From assembly GCA_963665525.1 (NCBI GenBank), contig OY762280.1, positions 3,782,001 to 3,846,000 of the forward strand: a stretch of 64,000 nt of DNA. The letters are read 5' to 3'. A program made the position numbers and the translations under genes. Shown here piece by piece: positions 51,298 to 61,059 of this stretch. Below the pieces are notes generated by a model that saw only the letters and a list, made by a program, of their open reading frames with translations, did not search any database and was not told the origin of the DNA. Source of the stretch: UBA12077 sp963665525 (GTDB taxonomy: Bacteria > Bacteroidota > Bacteroidia > Bacteroidales > UBA12077). Position 1 is the stretch's first letter. Each line of letters opens with the position of its first letter.

Positions 51298-52365
51298 TTA
51301 AAATAGCTTTTTATACTTAAGTAATTGAAATAATAAGCCTTTCAAGGGCTTTAATTTTTTTCCATAAATAGGCAAATACTGAATTGTATCACCACCGAAT
51401 CCGAATTTAAAATTCCAAATATTATAATAAGGGCTATTTTCAATAGGAACTGGTCCTGGACAAAATCCCATATCATAAGTTTTATTGTTTATAGATTTTA
51501 AATATTTAATCATTTCCCATTGTACAAGCTGTCCAGGAGAAGAACAGTCACTAATGCTTTTAAATTTAGGATTCATTGCTCCATACATGTTCGTGGCAAT
51601 CCCTTTTGTGCTGAGAAAAGAAACATTTACTACAACTTTTTGACATTTTGCAACAAACAGACTTGCATGATTTGAATTCATTAACGAAAAAAATTCTTTT
51701 TCCATGCTTTTTTTCATAAGTATATCAAAACCTTTTTTTGAGCCTAAATATTGGTATAAATCCCAAAATATTTCAAACAATTCATTTGATGGTTTATCAT
51801 ATCGTATAATTTGAAGAACAGATTTTTTAGCACGATTGATTCTATATCGAGTTTTTCTCTTCATGTTTTGTAAAATCTCTTCTTCACTTTTTTCAAGATT
51901 TATCCAATAAGTAAATCGTCCTGGAACAATAGCTTTAAAACCTTTGTTTTTAATTAGAGGTTTTAACCAATTCGATATTGGTGTAGTATTTTTATTTATT
52001 GTATTTGGCAACCAAGGGAATAATCGAATGTAAGCTGCGTTTTTATTTTTGGCCCAATTAATAAAATGATTAGTAATTGTGTCATATGTTTTTTTATCAG
52101 GATAGTTTTTAAATAAAAAACCAGATTGAGCATCAGCTACAATTATTCCAAATTTTTCTAATTTTTTAATCGAATAATGTGCACCCGCAAAATCTAAATC
52201 ATCTTTGATAAAAATAAAAGTGCTAATATTTCTATTGTTATAGGTTTTGGAATACTGATAAGACATATTTTGCCTATAACTTGAATTTATATCTTCGGCG
52301 AGTAGCCGATTCCACCTATCTTCTTCCTTGTCTGATATTTCTACTGCTTTTAGAATACTTTGCAT
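51298..52365 (-). CDS. FemAB-like GNAT-fold transferase
   Basis: The 355-residue protein has a FemAB-type core: N-M-K-R-K-T-R-Y-R-I-N-R-A-K (about 167-180), a Y-Q-Y-L-G-S-K-K-G-F segment, S-P-G-Q-L-V-Q-W-E-M-I and a C-terminal G-F-G-G-D motif. The arginine-rich stretch before the second GNAT half corresponds to the one in the 46022-47035 protein. It probably transfers an acyl or aminoacyl group to a glycan or lipid-linked precursor. It lies 13 bp from the GNAT gene and 46 bp from MBOAT copy 1. Confidence 0.82.
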   Translation of the reverse strand: MQSILKAVEISDKEEDRWNRLLAEDINSSYRQNMSYQYSKTYNNRNISTFIFIKDDLDFAGAHYSIKKLEKFGIIVADAQSGFLFKNYPDKKTYDTITNHFINWAKNKNAAYIRLFPWLPNTINKNTTPISNWLKPLIKNKGFKAIVPGRFTYWINLEKSEEEILQNMKRKTRYRINRAKKSVLQIIRYDKPSNELFEIFWDLYQYLGSKKGFDILMKKSMEKEFFSLMNSNHASLFVAKCQKVVVNVSFLSTKGIATNMYGAMNPKFKSISDCSSPGQLVQWEMIKYLKSINNKTYDMGFCPGPVPIENSPYYNIWNFKFGFGGDTIQYLPIYGKKLKPLKGLLFQLLKYKKLF

Positions 52366-52378
52366 AAATAAAATTTAA

Positions 52379-53035
52379 TTAAATAATTCTTTTAAATGGA
52401 TTCTTTAAAAATGATAAAAGTTCACGATATATCCCCAGTCCTGTTATTAAAATGATATAATTTTGTTGATAAAAGCTGTAACTATTGTTAGTCACAGATT
52501 CAATTCCTTTTTTATTTTTGCTTCCAATTTGAATAAATATCTCATTTGCTCCGTGCTTAACACAATAATTTATTCTTTCTTGTTCCATTCTTGTGTGTAA
52601 ACCTTGGTGTCTGTACTTGGGCACGCAAAATCCATGTCTTAAAAAAAATTGATTTGATTTTAAGTTTATTCCAAATTCTTTAATAAAAGGTGTGTTTTTT
52701 ATTATGATCCACGAAATATATGCTATTTCATTATTGTCTTGATTAAAAACAGCTAAACCAACCCAAGCATCATTTTTTAACCTAGGAAGAATTTGAATAT
52801 CAAAATTTTCTTTTTTACCATACGCTACCCATATGGCTTCTTTATCCTTTAATTCTAATTTTCTAATATAGAACTTTTCATTAATATTGTTTAATTCTAC
52901 AATTGGATATTCTTTTTTAAGAATATAAGTGTTGTTTTTTGAAATTCTGGGAATATAGATGCCTATAAACCGTCTAACGTTTTCTGGCAGTAATATTCTT
53001 GCTATAGGTTTAAGCGTTTTCATTAGCAATTTCAA
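52379..53035 (-). CDS. GNAT-like N-acyltransferase
   Basis: The 218-residue protein has a GNAT core: strand F-C-V-P-K-Y-R-H-Q-G-L-H-T-R-M (the acyl-CoA pyrophosphate loop R-x-x-G-x-x), preceded by the W-V-G-L-A-V-F segment and followed by I-F-I-Q-I-G. It is plausibly an acetyl/acyltransferase for an amino sugar or an amine-bearing precursor in this cluster. It overlaps the SGNH-like gene by 4 bp (ATGA), placing it inside the acyl-modification block. Confidence 0.75.
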   Translation of the reverse strand: MKLLMKTLKPIARILLPENVRRFIGIYIPRISKNNTYILKKEYPIVELNNINEKFYIRKLELKDKEAIWVAYGKKENFDIQILPRLKNDAWVGLAVFNQDNNEIAYISWIIIKNTPFIKEFGINLKSNQFFLRHGFCVPKYRHQGLHTRMEQERINYCVKHGANEIFIQIGSKNKKGIESVTNNSYSFYQQNYIILITGLGIYRELLSFLKNPFKRII

Positions 53036-53967
53036 TTTTGAACTTGAATCAAATTTTTTAAATGGTTGGCCAATTTCTTATTGTATATTTCTACTCCATT
53101 TTGATTTAAATGATAAGAATCAAAATAATGCAAAGAATCATTCATTTGTAGAATGCTATTAAAATTTAAGTATTCTCCTTTTTTGCCCATGTATAAATCA
53201 AAATTCACATTATTCGTGCGAGAAAAATATAAATTAGGAGCTATAGGCGTTTGTACCAAAATATAGTTATAGTTATTTGATTGTAAAAACTTGATTAACT
53301 TATCAAATTTCTTAAACTGTTTTTTATTAAAGTTCCACTCTTGTTTTTCATGTTTGATTTCTTTGAAATAGTTTAGGTCACGTTCAATAAAACCACCAGA
53401 TATATAAGTGTCTTTTCCTCTTTTTTTATCTGTTTTTACTTTGTCATTTTTATAAAAATGGTGTTTGTAATAGGCATAGATTAAGGTATTATAAACCTTA
53501 AGGTTGTTTACGTTTAATGCCAGGATAAAAAGATCTTTATTAAAATTATCGTTTGCAATTAAATCCAAAGACGATTCGACTCCATCTATTGTAAACATTA
53601 AAGGATTTACGTCTATAACAATTAATCCTGTATTAATCTGTGGCAAATATTTTTTTAGTAAATATTCTGTTTGAATTGGTGTTTGTGCACTGGAACCAAG
53701 GTTAAAAGATTTGATTCCTTTTTTTTGAAATATACGAGTATCAAAACCACGATATGTTGTTGAAGATCCTATAAAAAGAACATCGATGCTTTTAACTGTG
53801 TCAATTTCGTTAAGCCGCAATTCCATTTGTCCAATTGAACCAATTTTATAATTTAAATTCTTGATTAGTGGATCTGGAATAATTTCTCCCCATAAGATAA
53901 CCCCAATAATATAAAAGATTATGGTGTAAATTATATATAGTAAAATTCTTTTAAATAGTTTAAACAC
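53032..53967 (-). CDS. Membrane-anchored SGNH-like protein, partner of MBOAT copy 2
   Basis: The 311-residue protein has an N-terminal transmembrane helix (about 8-28) and an external SGNH-like domain with F-I-G-S-S-T-T-Y-R-G-F (about 64-74; block I serine). It ends in a Y-F-D-S-Y-H-L-N-Q-N-G segment (about 284-294) that supplies the D-x-x-H pair of the catalytic site. Size and layout parallel the 48823-49752 protein, but sequence similarity between the two is modest. It lies 15 bp downstream of MBOAT copy 2. Confidence 0.75.
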   Translation of the reverse strand: MFKLFKRILLYIIYTIIFYIIGVILWGEIIPDPLIKNLNYKIGSIGQMELRLNEIDTVKSIDVLFIGSSTTYRGFDTRIFQKKGIKSFNLGSSAQTPIQTEYLLKKYLPQINTGLIVIDVNPLMFTIDGVESSLDLIANDNFNKDLFILALNVNNLKVYNTLIYAYYKHHFYKNDKVKTDKKRGKDTYISGGFIERDLNYFKEIKHEKQEWNFNKKQFKKFDKLIKFLQSNNYNYILVQTPIAPNLYFSRTNNVNFDLYMGKKGEYLNFNSILQMNDSLHYFDSYHLNQNGVEIYNKKLANHLKNLIQVQN

Positions 53968-53982
53968 AATAATAATGCTTAA

Positions 53983-55470
53983 TTAGAACTGGAAATAAAT
54001 GAATGGTGTTTCACTGGTTTGCATATATAATCCTATAAGCAGAATAATAAAGGAATAAAAAGACCATCTAAAAACTCTTGGCCAAGTTTTTCCAATAACT
54101 GATATCGTTGATATGTTTTTACGCCCAATCCATTCAATTCCAATGAAAAATATTAATAGTCCAAAGATGGTTATAACATTTCTTTTACTTTGAATATCTG
54201 GAATTGTTAGAAAGGTGTGTGTCATTTTATAAATATATTTTATAGCGTGTTCAAGATTATCTGCTCTAAAAAACACCCAAGATATCATAATGATTAAAAA
54301 TGTTAATAGAACGTCTACAATTACTAAAAATGTATTTGACTTACTAAGGTTTAATTTTTTGAGTAGTCTTTTTCTAGGTTTATTTATAGCATGGTTTATA
54401 ATTAGAAAAACACCATGATATAGCCCCCAAACAATGAAGGTGTAATTTGCCCCGTGCCATAGCCCGGTTAAAATCCACGTTATTATAATTCCAATAGTGT
54501 AAATTACAAAATCTGTTTTTATAAACAGAAAACGATTTGATTTAATTTTTTTAGAAACAGCATAAGCAATAGGTAGAAAAACATAATCTCGAAACCAAAG
54601 TGTAAGTGAAATATTCCATCGTTTCCAAAATTCTTTAATATTTCTTGAAAAATATGGATAAGCAAAATTTTGCATAATATTAAATCCTAATAACTTTCCA
54701 ATTCCGATTGCAATGTTAGAGTAGCCGGCAAAATCGGCATAAATTTGAATAGTGTATAAAAACATTCCTAGAAATAACGTGCTGCCTGTGTGTGAGCTAT
54801 AATTGTTAAAAATTGGCTCTACTATTACAGAACAATTATCTGCAATAACTACTTTCATAAACATTCCCCATAGAATCATTTTTAAACCATCAACAATAAC
54901 ATGATATTTAAATGTTCTTTTTGCTTGTATTTGAGGCAATAGGCTCAATGGTCTCTGAATTGGTCCTGCTAGAATAATCGGGAAAAAACTTAATGCTAAT
55001 AATGCATGCATAATATTAGCAGTAGCAACAAGCTTGCGTTTGTAAATATCAGCAATGTAACTGATTGATAGAAAAATATAAAAACTAATACCCAGAGGCA
55101 ATATAAGATTAATTGATTTAGGATTTAAGTTAAAGCCTACAATTGATATTATTCTGGCAAATCCATCAATAAAAAAATTGAAGTACTTAAAAAGCACTAA
55201 TGTTCCAAGGTTAATTATTAATCCAATTAAATAATACCAACGCTTTAAGCTATCGTTTTTAGATTCTTGAATAAGAATACCAACAAAATAATTTGAGAGC
55301 GATATGAAAACAAGCAGGAATAAAAATCTCCAATCCCACCATCCATAAAACAAATAGCTGACTAAAAGGATAAATGTATTTTGAATTTTTAAGTTTTTAT
55401 TTAATACTAACCAGTATAAAATAAAAACAGAAACTAAAAAAATAATAAATTCTATTGAATTAAAAAGCAT
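53983..55470 (-). CDS. MBOAT-family O-acyltransferase, copy 2
   Basis: The 495-residue paralogue of the 49764-51251 protein has the same motifs (Y-A-D-F-A-G-Y-S-N-I-A, F-W-K-R-W-N-I-S-L, L-T-G-L-W-H-G-A-N-Y) and the catalytic His at the same residue, 339. Differences concentrate near the N-terminal extracellular loop and after residue about 375. Conservation is also high at DNA level in the core. It presumably loads a different acyl group or serves a different SGNH partner (53032-53967 and perhaps 55486-56175). Confidence 0.93.
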   Translation of the reverse strand: MLFNSIEFIIFLVSVFILYWLVLNKNLKIQNTFILLVSYLFYGWWDWRFLFLLVFISLSNYFVGILIQESKNDSLKRWYYLIGLIINLGTLVLFKYFNFFIDGFARIISIVGFNLNPKSINLILPLGISFYIFLSISYIADIYKRKLVATANIMHALLALSFFPIILAGPIQRPLSLLPQIQAKRTFKYHVIVDGLKMILWGMFMKVVIADNCSVIVEPIFNNYSSHTGSTLFLGMFLYTIQIYADFAGYSNIAIGIGKLLGFNIMQNFAYPYFSRNIKEFWKRWNISLTLWFRDYVFLPIAYAVSKKIKSNRFLFIKTDFVIYTIGIIITWILTGLWHGANYTFIVWGLYHGVFLIINHAINKPRKRLLKKLNLSKSNTFLVIVDVLLTFLIIMISWVFFRADNLEHAIKYIYKMTHTFLTIPDIQSKRNVITIFGLLIFFIGIEWIGRKNISTISVIGKTWPRVFRWSFYSFIILLIGLYMQTSETPFIYFQF

Positions 55471-55485
55471 AATTAAATTTACAGC

Positions 55486-56175
55486 CTACTCTGGGTCAAC
55501 TAAAAAATCTTCAATATATTCTGCAATATATTTACCTAATTTCTTATAGCCTTTACGTTTGTAGTGAACATTTTTAACACTTATTCCGAAATTTTCGTGA
55601 ACTTTAATAGATTCGTTGTAAACATCACAGATATTTACCGAATGTTTTTTCATAATTTCTTTTGCAATATTATTGTACAAAAGAACATCTTTAGTAAACA
55701 TACCAGGTTCTTCTGACGGAACATAAGTTGTAGTAACAAATACTAGCTGAGCATTTGTTTTTTGCAAATGACCTACTAAGGAGTCTAAATTAAATCTATA
55801 TTCTTCTAAGTTTACTTCTTGTATTCCGTTTAATTTGTCTTTTTTATAAATACTATCAATAGTAGTTCTATAACAAAGATCCCAAAGGCCCCAGTTAAAA
55901 ATTATAAGTTCCCACTTTTTTGGTTCCAACCAGCTTTCAATATTCTCTAAACCATAATTTGTATGCTTAGCATTTTTATTAATATGATCTACATTAGCAA
56001 TGTGTGATAGCTCTTTTTTCAAAAAGGGATAGTAACCATTTGATATAGAGTCGCCAATTACTAAAATTGAATATTTATCGTTATTGCAGCTCAAAAAAAC
56101 TGTAAATAGAATTATAAGCAATGTGCTTACTTTTTTAGGTATAAGTGTTTTTATTTTGTTTGTTAATGGATGCAT
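55486..56175 (-). CDS. SGNH/GDSL-type esterase-like lipoprotein
   Basis: The 229-residue protein has an N-terminal hydrophobic segment ending F-L-S-C (probable lipobox), then block I V-I-G-D-S-I-S-N-G (catalytic Ser). Next come F-N-W-G-L-W-D-L (block III-like Asn) and a C-terminal D-V-Y...N-V-H-Y-K-R-K-G-Y (block V His). It is a complete SGNH hydrolase pattern and likely deacylates or transacylates glycans outside the inner membrane. Its first 41 bp overlap the end of the polymerase/ligase gene; no better later ATG exists, so a long overlap or an alternative start codon is likely. Confidence 0.8.
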   Translation of the reverse strand: MHPLTNKIKTLIPKKVSTLLIILFTVFLSCNNDKYSILVIGDSISNGYYPFLKKELSHIANVDHINKNAKHTNYGLENIESWLEPKKWELIIFNWGLWDLCYRTTIDSIYKKDKLNGIQEVNLEEYRFNLDSLVGHLQKTNAQLVFVTTTYVPSEEPGMFTKDVLLYNNIAKEIMKKHSVNICDVYNESIKVHENFGISVKNVHYKRKGYKKLGKYIAEYIEDFLVDPE

Positions 56176-57361
56176 TTTTTAATAAATATTTATCAAAATA
56201 ATATTTGTTAAATACCATCATATAAATAATTCCGGGCAGAAAAAAAGTAACTCTGGGCATAGTAGAAGATACAAGTACCAATACAATTACACCAAGAAAA
56301 GGAAGGCGATAATTTACATATTTGGCAGTTCTGTAGGTTTTTTTAGTTAATAATATTAAAAACCAAAGATATGGAATGAAAGCAATTAACCCATAGTAAT
56401 AAGTCATAGCAAGATGCCCATTATGTAATCTAGTTACACGACCATACCCCTCGAAAAGAGCTTCTGTTCTAACACCTCCAGTTCCAAACAAAGGATTTTT
56501 AGGAAAAGCATATAAGAAAGCATTAATTGCTTCAATTCTTGTTCCTGCAGACTCAGATTTCAATCGGTTTTCTACAAAATAATCAACATCAAAACCTAAA
56601 AAACGAATCATAATTTCGAAGCCAATCCATATAATTACAATATAAGTTAAAGATTTAAAGGATAGTTTTTTGAAATAAATGAATAGTGTTATTATTAAGT
56701 AACTTATCATGGCTGCACGTAGTTGATGTAAGAACACAACTGTTCCAACAATAATTGGTAATACATACATTAATATTTTATGCATACTATATTCGATTAG
56801 CAATATGCCATATATTATTACAAATCCAGTAGCAACATAAGTTGACTTAATAAAATCGCCCCAGGCGAATATCGAAGGAATTCTTCTGTAGAAACCAATA
56901 GTTTCTATAGCATTAGATGTTCTTTGTCCAGTAAATTGTAAAAAGCTGGCACTAAAGTACTGAAGAATGGAAACAATTACGGCTGTAAATAATAGAAACA
57001 ACATAATTTTTCTGCTTGTCTTAATGAAATTTTCGGTAATTATGCTGTTTTCAATAATTAAGAAAAGCAAAAGAGGATTGAGAATAAATATAATCTGTCC
57101 CAAAAATGTATCAAATTTTAAAGAAGTTTGATGAAAAATATAAATGGATAAAAATGTTGCTATTAAAAAGAGGGTAAATACTTTTAAATATTTAGGGAAT
57201 AGAATTGAACCCTGTTTGTTTTTTATTAGAATAGCAAAGGAGATTAAAATTAATAATGTCGATACATAATAGGGTGGTACATTAAAAGTACTCCATGTAA
57301 TAAATCCTAAAAATGGATATAATAACAATGCATAAAATGTTAACCTTTGAAATTTATCCAT
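56135..57361 (-). CDS. O-antigen ligase/polymerase-family membrane protein (Wzy/WaaL-like)
   Basis: The 408-residue protein has about eleven hydrophobic helices and a large loop near residues 270-325. The loop carries F-G-T-G-G-V-R-T-E-A-L-F and R-L-H-N-G-H-L-A-M, the H-N-x-H/L arrangement of Wzy_C-type O-antigen polymerases and WaaL ligases. It would polymerise the undecaprenyl-linked repeat unit or ligate it to lipid A/protein; sequence alone does not separate these roles. It follows the flippase gene with a one-base TAATG stop-start overlap, linking flipping and polymerisation. Confidence 0.82.
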   Translation of the reverse strand: MDKFQRLTFYALLLYPFLGFITWSTFNVPPYYVSTLLILISFAILIKNKQGSILFPKYLKVFTLFLIATFLSIYIFHQTSLKFDTFLGQIIFILNPLLLFLIIENSIITENFIKTSRKIMLFLLFTAVIVSILQYFSASFLQFTGQRTSNAIETIGFYRRIPSIFAWGDFIKSTYVATGFVIIYGILLIEYSMHKILMYVLPIIVGTVVFLHQLRAAMISYLIITLFIYFKKLSFKSLTYIVIIWIGFEIMIRFLGFDVDYFVENRLKSESAGTRIEAINAFLYAFPKNPLFGTGGVRTEALFEGYGRVTRLHNGHLAMTYYYGLIAFIPYLWFLILLTKKTYRTAKYVNYRLPFLGVIVLVLVSSTMPRVTFFLPGIIYMMVFNKYYFDKYLLKNASINKQNKNTYT

Positions 57362-58806
57362 TACTTTTTGATTGAAACTTTTTCAATAATGATTGCTTTA
57401 AGAAATTGATAAGCTTTTATATTAAAAATTTCACAAATACCCAAGCTTAGGGTTAAATAAACCAAAGCCTGTATCGATAGTTTTACTAACTCTGAAGTAT
57501 TGATTTGTTTGCCAATAAAATATGTGAGAGCAGATGCAAAAATAGCAACCATTAATGATGGCATAACATCTTTAAATTGAGCAAAACTTTTATAGTTTAT
57601 TTTTTTGCCTGCAAAATAGCTGTCGGTGATAAATGATATAAAAGCTATTAAAATCATTCCGTAAATTAATTCAGCTATACCAAACTTAATTCCTATAATA
57701 ATTACAGGAACTACAAGAATTTTCTTTAAAACTTCAAGCTTAAGGATAATATCGGAACGACCTAAGACTTTTAACATGTTTTTATTAATTTCTTGCCAAG
57801 GGAAAAAAATCCCAACTACACATAAAAGCTGGAGAAAGAAAACGGAAGGAAGCCATTTTTCTCCAATTAAAACTACGATAATTGGTTTAGCCATAATAAT
57901 TAAACCAAACATAAGAATGAAAGTGAAAAACATGACACTCTGAATTAGCTTTTGATAAGACACCCTTAATTTTTCTTGATCATCTTGAATAGCCGACAGT
58001 GTAGGAAAGCTAACTCTTTGTATTACAGAGGTAAAACTCTTGGAGGGTAGGTTTTTAAATCGCTCTGCACGAGTATAATAACCCAATTCTACAGCAGAAA
58101 AGAACTTTCCAATTATTAATAAATATACATTTTCATAGATTCGATTTATTAATCCGCTTAACAGTAGCTTTGACCCAAAAGAGAAAAGTTCTTTAAAAGA
58201 CTGTTTACTAAAAACCAAAGAAGGTTTCCACTTATTCCAATACCATAATAATACTGTGGTTATAGCAAATCCTGCTAAAGTTTTAAACACAAGGCTCCAT
58301 ACTCCATATCCGGCATATGCCATGTAAATTCCTATAGTACCCGAAAACAAAGATGAAATAACAGAAATTTTAGTTTGAAGTTTAAAATCCATTCTTTTAA
58401 TTAAAATAACAGTATGAATTATGGATAGCGATTTTATAATTATACCTATGCTTAAAACCTTTATTATTAATTTAAGTTTTGGTTCTTTATAAAAATTACT
58501 AATGGCTTCGGCAAAAAAAATTAATAGCAAACAAAAAACAATACCAACGATAAGGTTATAAAAAAATACCGTAGAGTAGTCTTTTGGAGAGCAGTTTTTC
58601 TTTCTTACTAAAGCTTGTCCAAAGCCACTATCAATAAATGATTGCGAAAAAGCAATAAAAACAGCTGTCATACCAATTAGTCCAAACTCCCGAGGACTTA
58701 ATAAGCGTGCTAATATTATTCCTATTATAAATACAAGGCCTTGCTTAGAAAATATATCTATAAAACTCCAGATAAATCCTTTTACTGCTTTTTGCTTTAG
58801 ACTCAT
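57361..58806 (-). CDS. Wzx-type polysaccharide flippase (MOP superfamily, WzxC-like)
   Basis: The 481-residue protein has about fourteen hydrophobic helices and the family start K-Q-K-A-V-K-G-F-I-W-S-F-I-D. Then come the L-L-S-P-R-E-F-G-L-I-G-M and I-D-S-G-F-G-Q-A-L-V-R-K segments typical of lipopolysaccharide/exopolysaccharide flippases. It should move lipid-linked repeat units to the periplasmic face. Next to a Wzy-like gene, it makes a Wzx/Wzy-dependent pathway the likely export route. Confidence 0.92.
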   Translation of the reverse strand: MSLKQKAVKGFIWSFIDIFSKQGLVFIIGIILARLLSPREFGLIGMTAVFIAFSQSFIDSGFGQALVRKKNCSPKDYSTVFFYNLIVGIVFCLLLIFFAEAISNFYKEPKLKLIIKVLSIGIIIKSLSIIHTVILIKRMDFKLQTKISVISSLFSGTIGIYMAYAGYGVWSLVFKTLAGFAITTVLLWYWNKWKPSLVFSKQSFKELFSFGSKLLLSGLINRIYENVYLLIIGKFFSAVELGYYTRAERFKNLPSKSFTSVIQRVSFPTLSAIQDDQEKLRVSYQKLIQSVMFFTFILMFGLIIMAKPIIVVLIGEKWLPSVFFLQLLCVVGIFFPWQEINKNMLKVLGRSDIILKLEVLKKILVVPVIIIGIKFGIAELIYGMILIAFISFITDSYFAGKKINYKSFAQFKDVMPSLMVAIFASALTYFIGKQINTSELVKLSIQALVYLTLSLGICEIFNIKAYQFLKAIIIEKVSIKK

Positions 58807-58813
58807 TTATTAG

Positions 58814-60067
58814 CTATTCAATATTATTTGAATTCCTAGATTTGAGTAAATTTTTTATTTTATCGTATAGATAAAGTATGGTCCATATCCCAATGCTTAT
58901 AATAATGAAATTGATCGGTAAACGATATCGTTCCAAAGCAGAAACAGTTATGGAGTGTAATATACTATGCCAGAAAGGGATAAAAGCAATAAATAGTACT
59001 AAGTAATTTCTTTTTAGGACTAAAACTATAAGTCCAATTAAATAAAAAGGAAGGAAAACCCCATAAAAAATAAGGCTTAATAGATTATGTTTTAAAGACC
59101 ATACTTGGGGTCTATAGCCCCTAACAATATATTGAGCTTTAAAATAAGTTGGTTGCCAATAATTAATGAAAGCTCTAATTTTTGTTTCCATTCTTCCAAA
59201 TTCGCGTGGGCTTACTCCATATTCTTTTTCAAACTGTTTTGCTTGATCTAAAAATTTTTCTTTACTTCTTACTATTCCTTCTGCATGAGAAATGGTTACT
59301 GTTGTTAAATCTTCTCCCCACAGATGTTTTGTAAATGCAGTAGTTCTGGGGCTAAGAATGACAACATGGTCATAAACAAGATAATTTCGAATTAACCATG
59401 GTGTTGAGAATATAAATATTACAGCTACCCAAAGTAAAGCTGGTGTAAGTATTTTTTTTAGATTAAAAGGCTTTTTTAAAACAGGTATTAATATAAAAAA
59501 GGGTAAAAAGAATAAGTATCGTTCATCGGTATGTATTAATAAAACAAAAGCCAAAGCAGAAATAACAATATATTTTCTATTATTAGCTTCTAATACATAT
59601 TTTAGTAAATATAAAATTACTACTGGTAATAATAAGAAAAGTGTAGATTCCTTTAAAACAACAGGAGAGTACCTAAAAAATTCATAGTAAACAGTTCCCC
59701 AAATAGCTAAAAATAAGCCTGTTTTACTTCCCAACAACAATTTTCCAAAATAAAATAAAACAGGAATCGTAAGGGCAGAAACTAAGCAATTATAAACATA
59801 AAAAGAAAAAACAGGATCTGGAGTAAGTTTTAAAAACAAAAAATACAAAATAGAAATAAATGGAGCAATAACCATTTTAGAAGAAATAGATTGAGGTATT
59901 ACCCAATTTCCTATAGCAAATTGTTCACCCCAATCAATATATTGGGTATGAACAAAATCTTTGGTATTGTAGAAGTAGATTACAAACACCAACCGTATTA
60001 AAAAAGTTAAAGATGTAAGAATCCAAACCAAGCGCTTTTCATTTCTTAAGATTTGTGAAACATTCAT
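58814..60067 (-). CDS. GT39/ArnT-like membrane glycosyltransferase
   Basis: The 417-residue protein has about nine hydrophobic helices and a first external loop with D-W-G-E-Q-F (about 46-51), the acidic site typical of GT-C enzymes. The region V-Y-Y-E-F-F-R-Y-S-P and L-L-I-H-T-D-E-R-Y fits the PMT_2/ArnT/GT39 group that uses polyprenyl-phosphate sugars as donors. It would add a side residue on the periplasmic face, for which the GT2 protein at the window end could make the lipid-linked donor. Substrate unknown. Confidence 0.78.
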   Translation of the reverse strand: MNVSQILRNEKRLVWILTSLTFLIRLVFVIYFYNTKDFVHTQYIDWGEQFAIGNWVIPQSISSKMVIAPFISILYFLFLKLTPDPVFSFYVYNCLVSALTIPVLFYFGKLLLGSKTGLFLAIWGTVYYEFFRYSPVVLKESTLFLLLPVVILYLLKYVLEANNRKYIVISALAFVLLIHTDERYLFFLPFFILIPVLKKPFNLKKILTPALLWVAVIFIFSTPWLIRNYLVYDHVVILSPRTTAFTKHLWGEDLTTVTISHAEGIVRSKEKFLDQAKQFEKEYGVSPREFGRMETKIRAFINYWQPTYFKAQYIVRGYRPQVWSLKHNLLSLIFYGVFLPFYLIGLIVLVLKRNYLVLFIAFIPFWHSILHSITVSALERYRLPINFIIISIGIWTILYLYDKIKNLLKSRNSNNIE

Positions 60068-60087
60068 AATAACGATAAGCAGTAATT

Positions 60088-61032
60088 TTATTTTTTAATT
60101 CTACTGGACTCTTTAGTTTTATTTAAGAAAGTTAAGGAAAGCAGTTTTATTAAAGCAATAAAACTTAATTCTCCAATAACTTTCCACAAACGAATTAAGA
60201 TACTTATTAATCCTGCAAATGCATTGGTAAGTATTGTTTTTAAACCGAAAATCATAACCCCTTCAACAACTCCAATTCCTGAAGGAGCAAAAAATGCTAA
60301 TAAGCCTAAAATTGCAGCGGCAGCATATAAGCCTGTTATAAAAGGCAAGTGATTTAAGGATAAATCTGTTACAGAATTGATTAATATAAATATACCAACA
60401 CCAGCAAATAGCCATTTAAGTAACTGTAGACCAACAATTTTTAAATAAAAAAAATAGTTGTATGGAGTAATATGAAAATCGTTACTTTTTTTGATATACT
60501 TAAAATATAATTTGGCATAATAGTTAATTAATTTAGGGTGTACTAAAATTACAAGTAGTATAAATAGACTAATTATCCATGGTAAATAATTATGTATAAA
60601 GGAAAAACCACTAAATATACTGCTAATAAGTACAATAAAAACAGATGATAGTATGGATAAAATCATTTCTATAAAAAAGCCATAACTTACTTTAGCAATA
60701 GATACATTTTTCTTTTGATATTGCATTATTCTAAACGATATAACTCCAAATTTTCCAGGAATATATATCCCAAGATAAGAATTAGTCCAAATTGTAAAAT
60801 TTTCAGACATTTTTATTTCAGGAGCTATTTTTTTCATTATAAAATGAAAAACTGAAGCTGAAATACTTAACCAAACCCAAACAGCTATAATAGACAGGCA
60901 GAATAGTTTAACATTTAGTTCAAAATTAAACGATTTAAGAGAACCTAGGTTATTAATTAGAAATCTTATTACAAAAACAAGTACCGCAAGTAAAAGAATA
61001 AGATTTATTATTTTCAGAATTTTTTTCTTCAT
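60088..61032 (-). CDS. LPG-synthase transmembrane-region (UPF0104) flippase-like protein
   Basis: The 314-residue protein has about eight hydrophobic helices. It carries the family segments Y-I-P-G-K-F-G-V-I-S-F-R (about 91-103; P-G-K-F/L-G) and F-A-P-S-G-I-G-V-V-E-G (about 247-257). These match the flippase half of MprF and lone relatives often found in glycan clusters next to DPM-like glycosyltransferases. No synthase domain follows. It may move a lipid-linked sugar donor. Confidence 0.85.
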   Translation of the reverse strand: MKKKILKIINLILLLAVLVFVIRFLINNLGSLKSFNFELNVKLFCLSIIAVWVWLSISASVFHFIMKKIAPEIKMSENFTIWTNSYLGIYIPGKFGVISFRIMQYQKKNVSIAKVSYGFFIEMILSILSSVFIVLISSIFSGFSFIHNYLPWIISLFILLVILVHPKLINYYAKLYFKYIKKSNDFHITPYNYFFYLKIVGLQLLKWLFAGVGIFILINSVTDLSLNHLPFITGLYAAAAILGLLAFFAPSGIGVVEGVMIFGLKTILTNAFAGLISILIRLWKVIGELSFIALIKLLSLTFLNKTKESSRIKK

Positions 61033-61059
61033 CCTAAAGTTTTGGAGTTAGTAACCCAT

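Noticed and set aside
49764..55470. Two MBOAT genes considered as an assembly duplication
   Set aside because: They differ throughout, especially after residue 375, and have different neighbours, so they are true paralogues.
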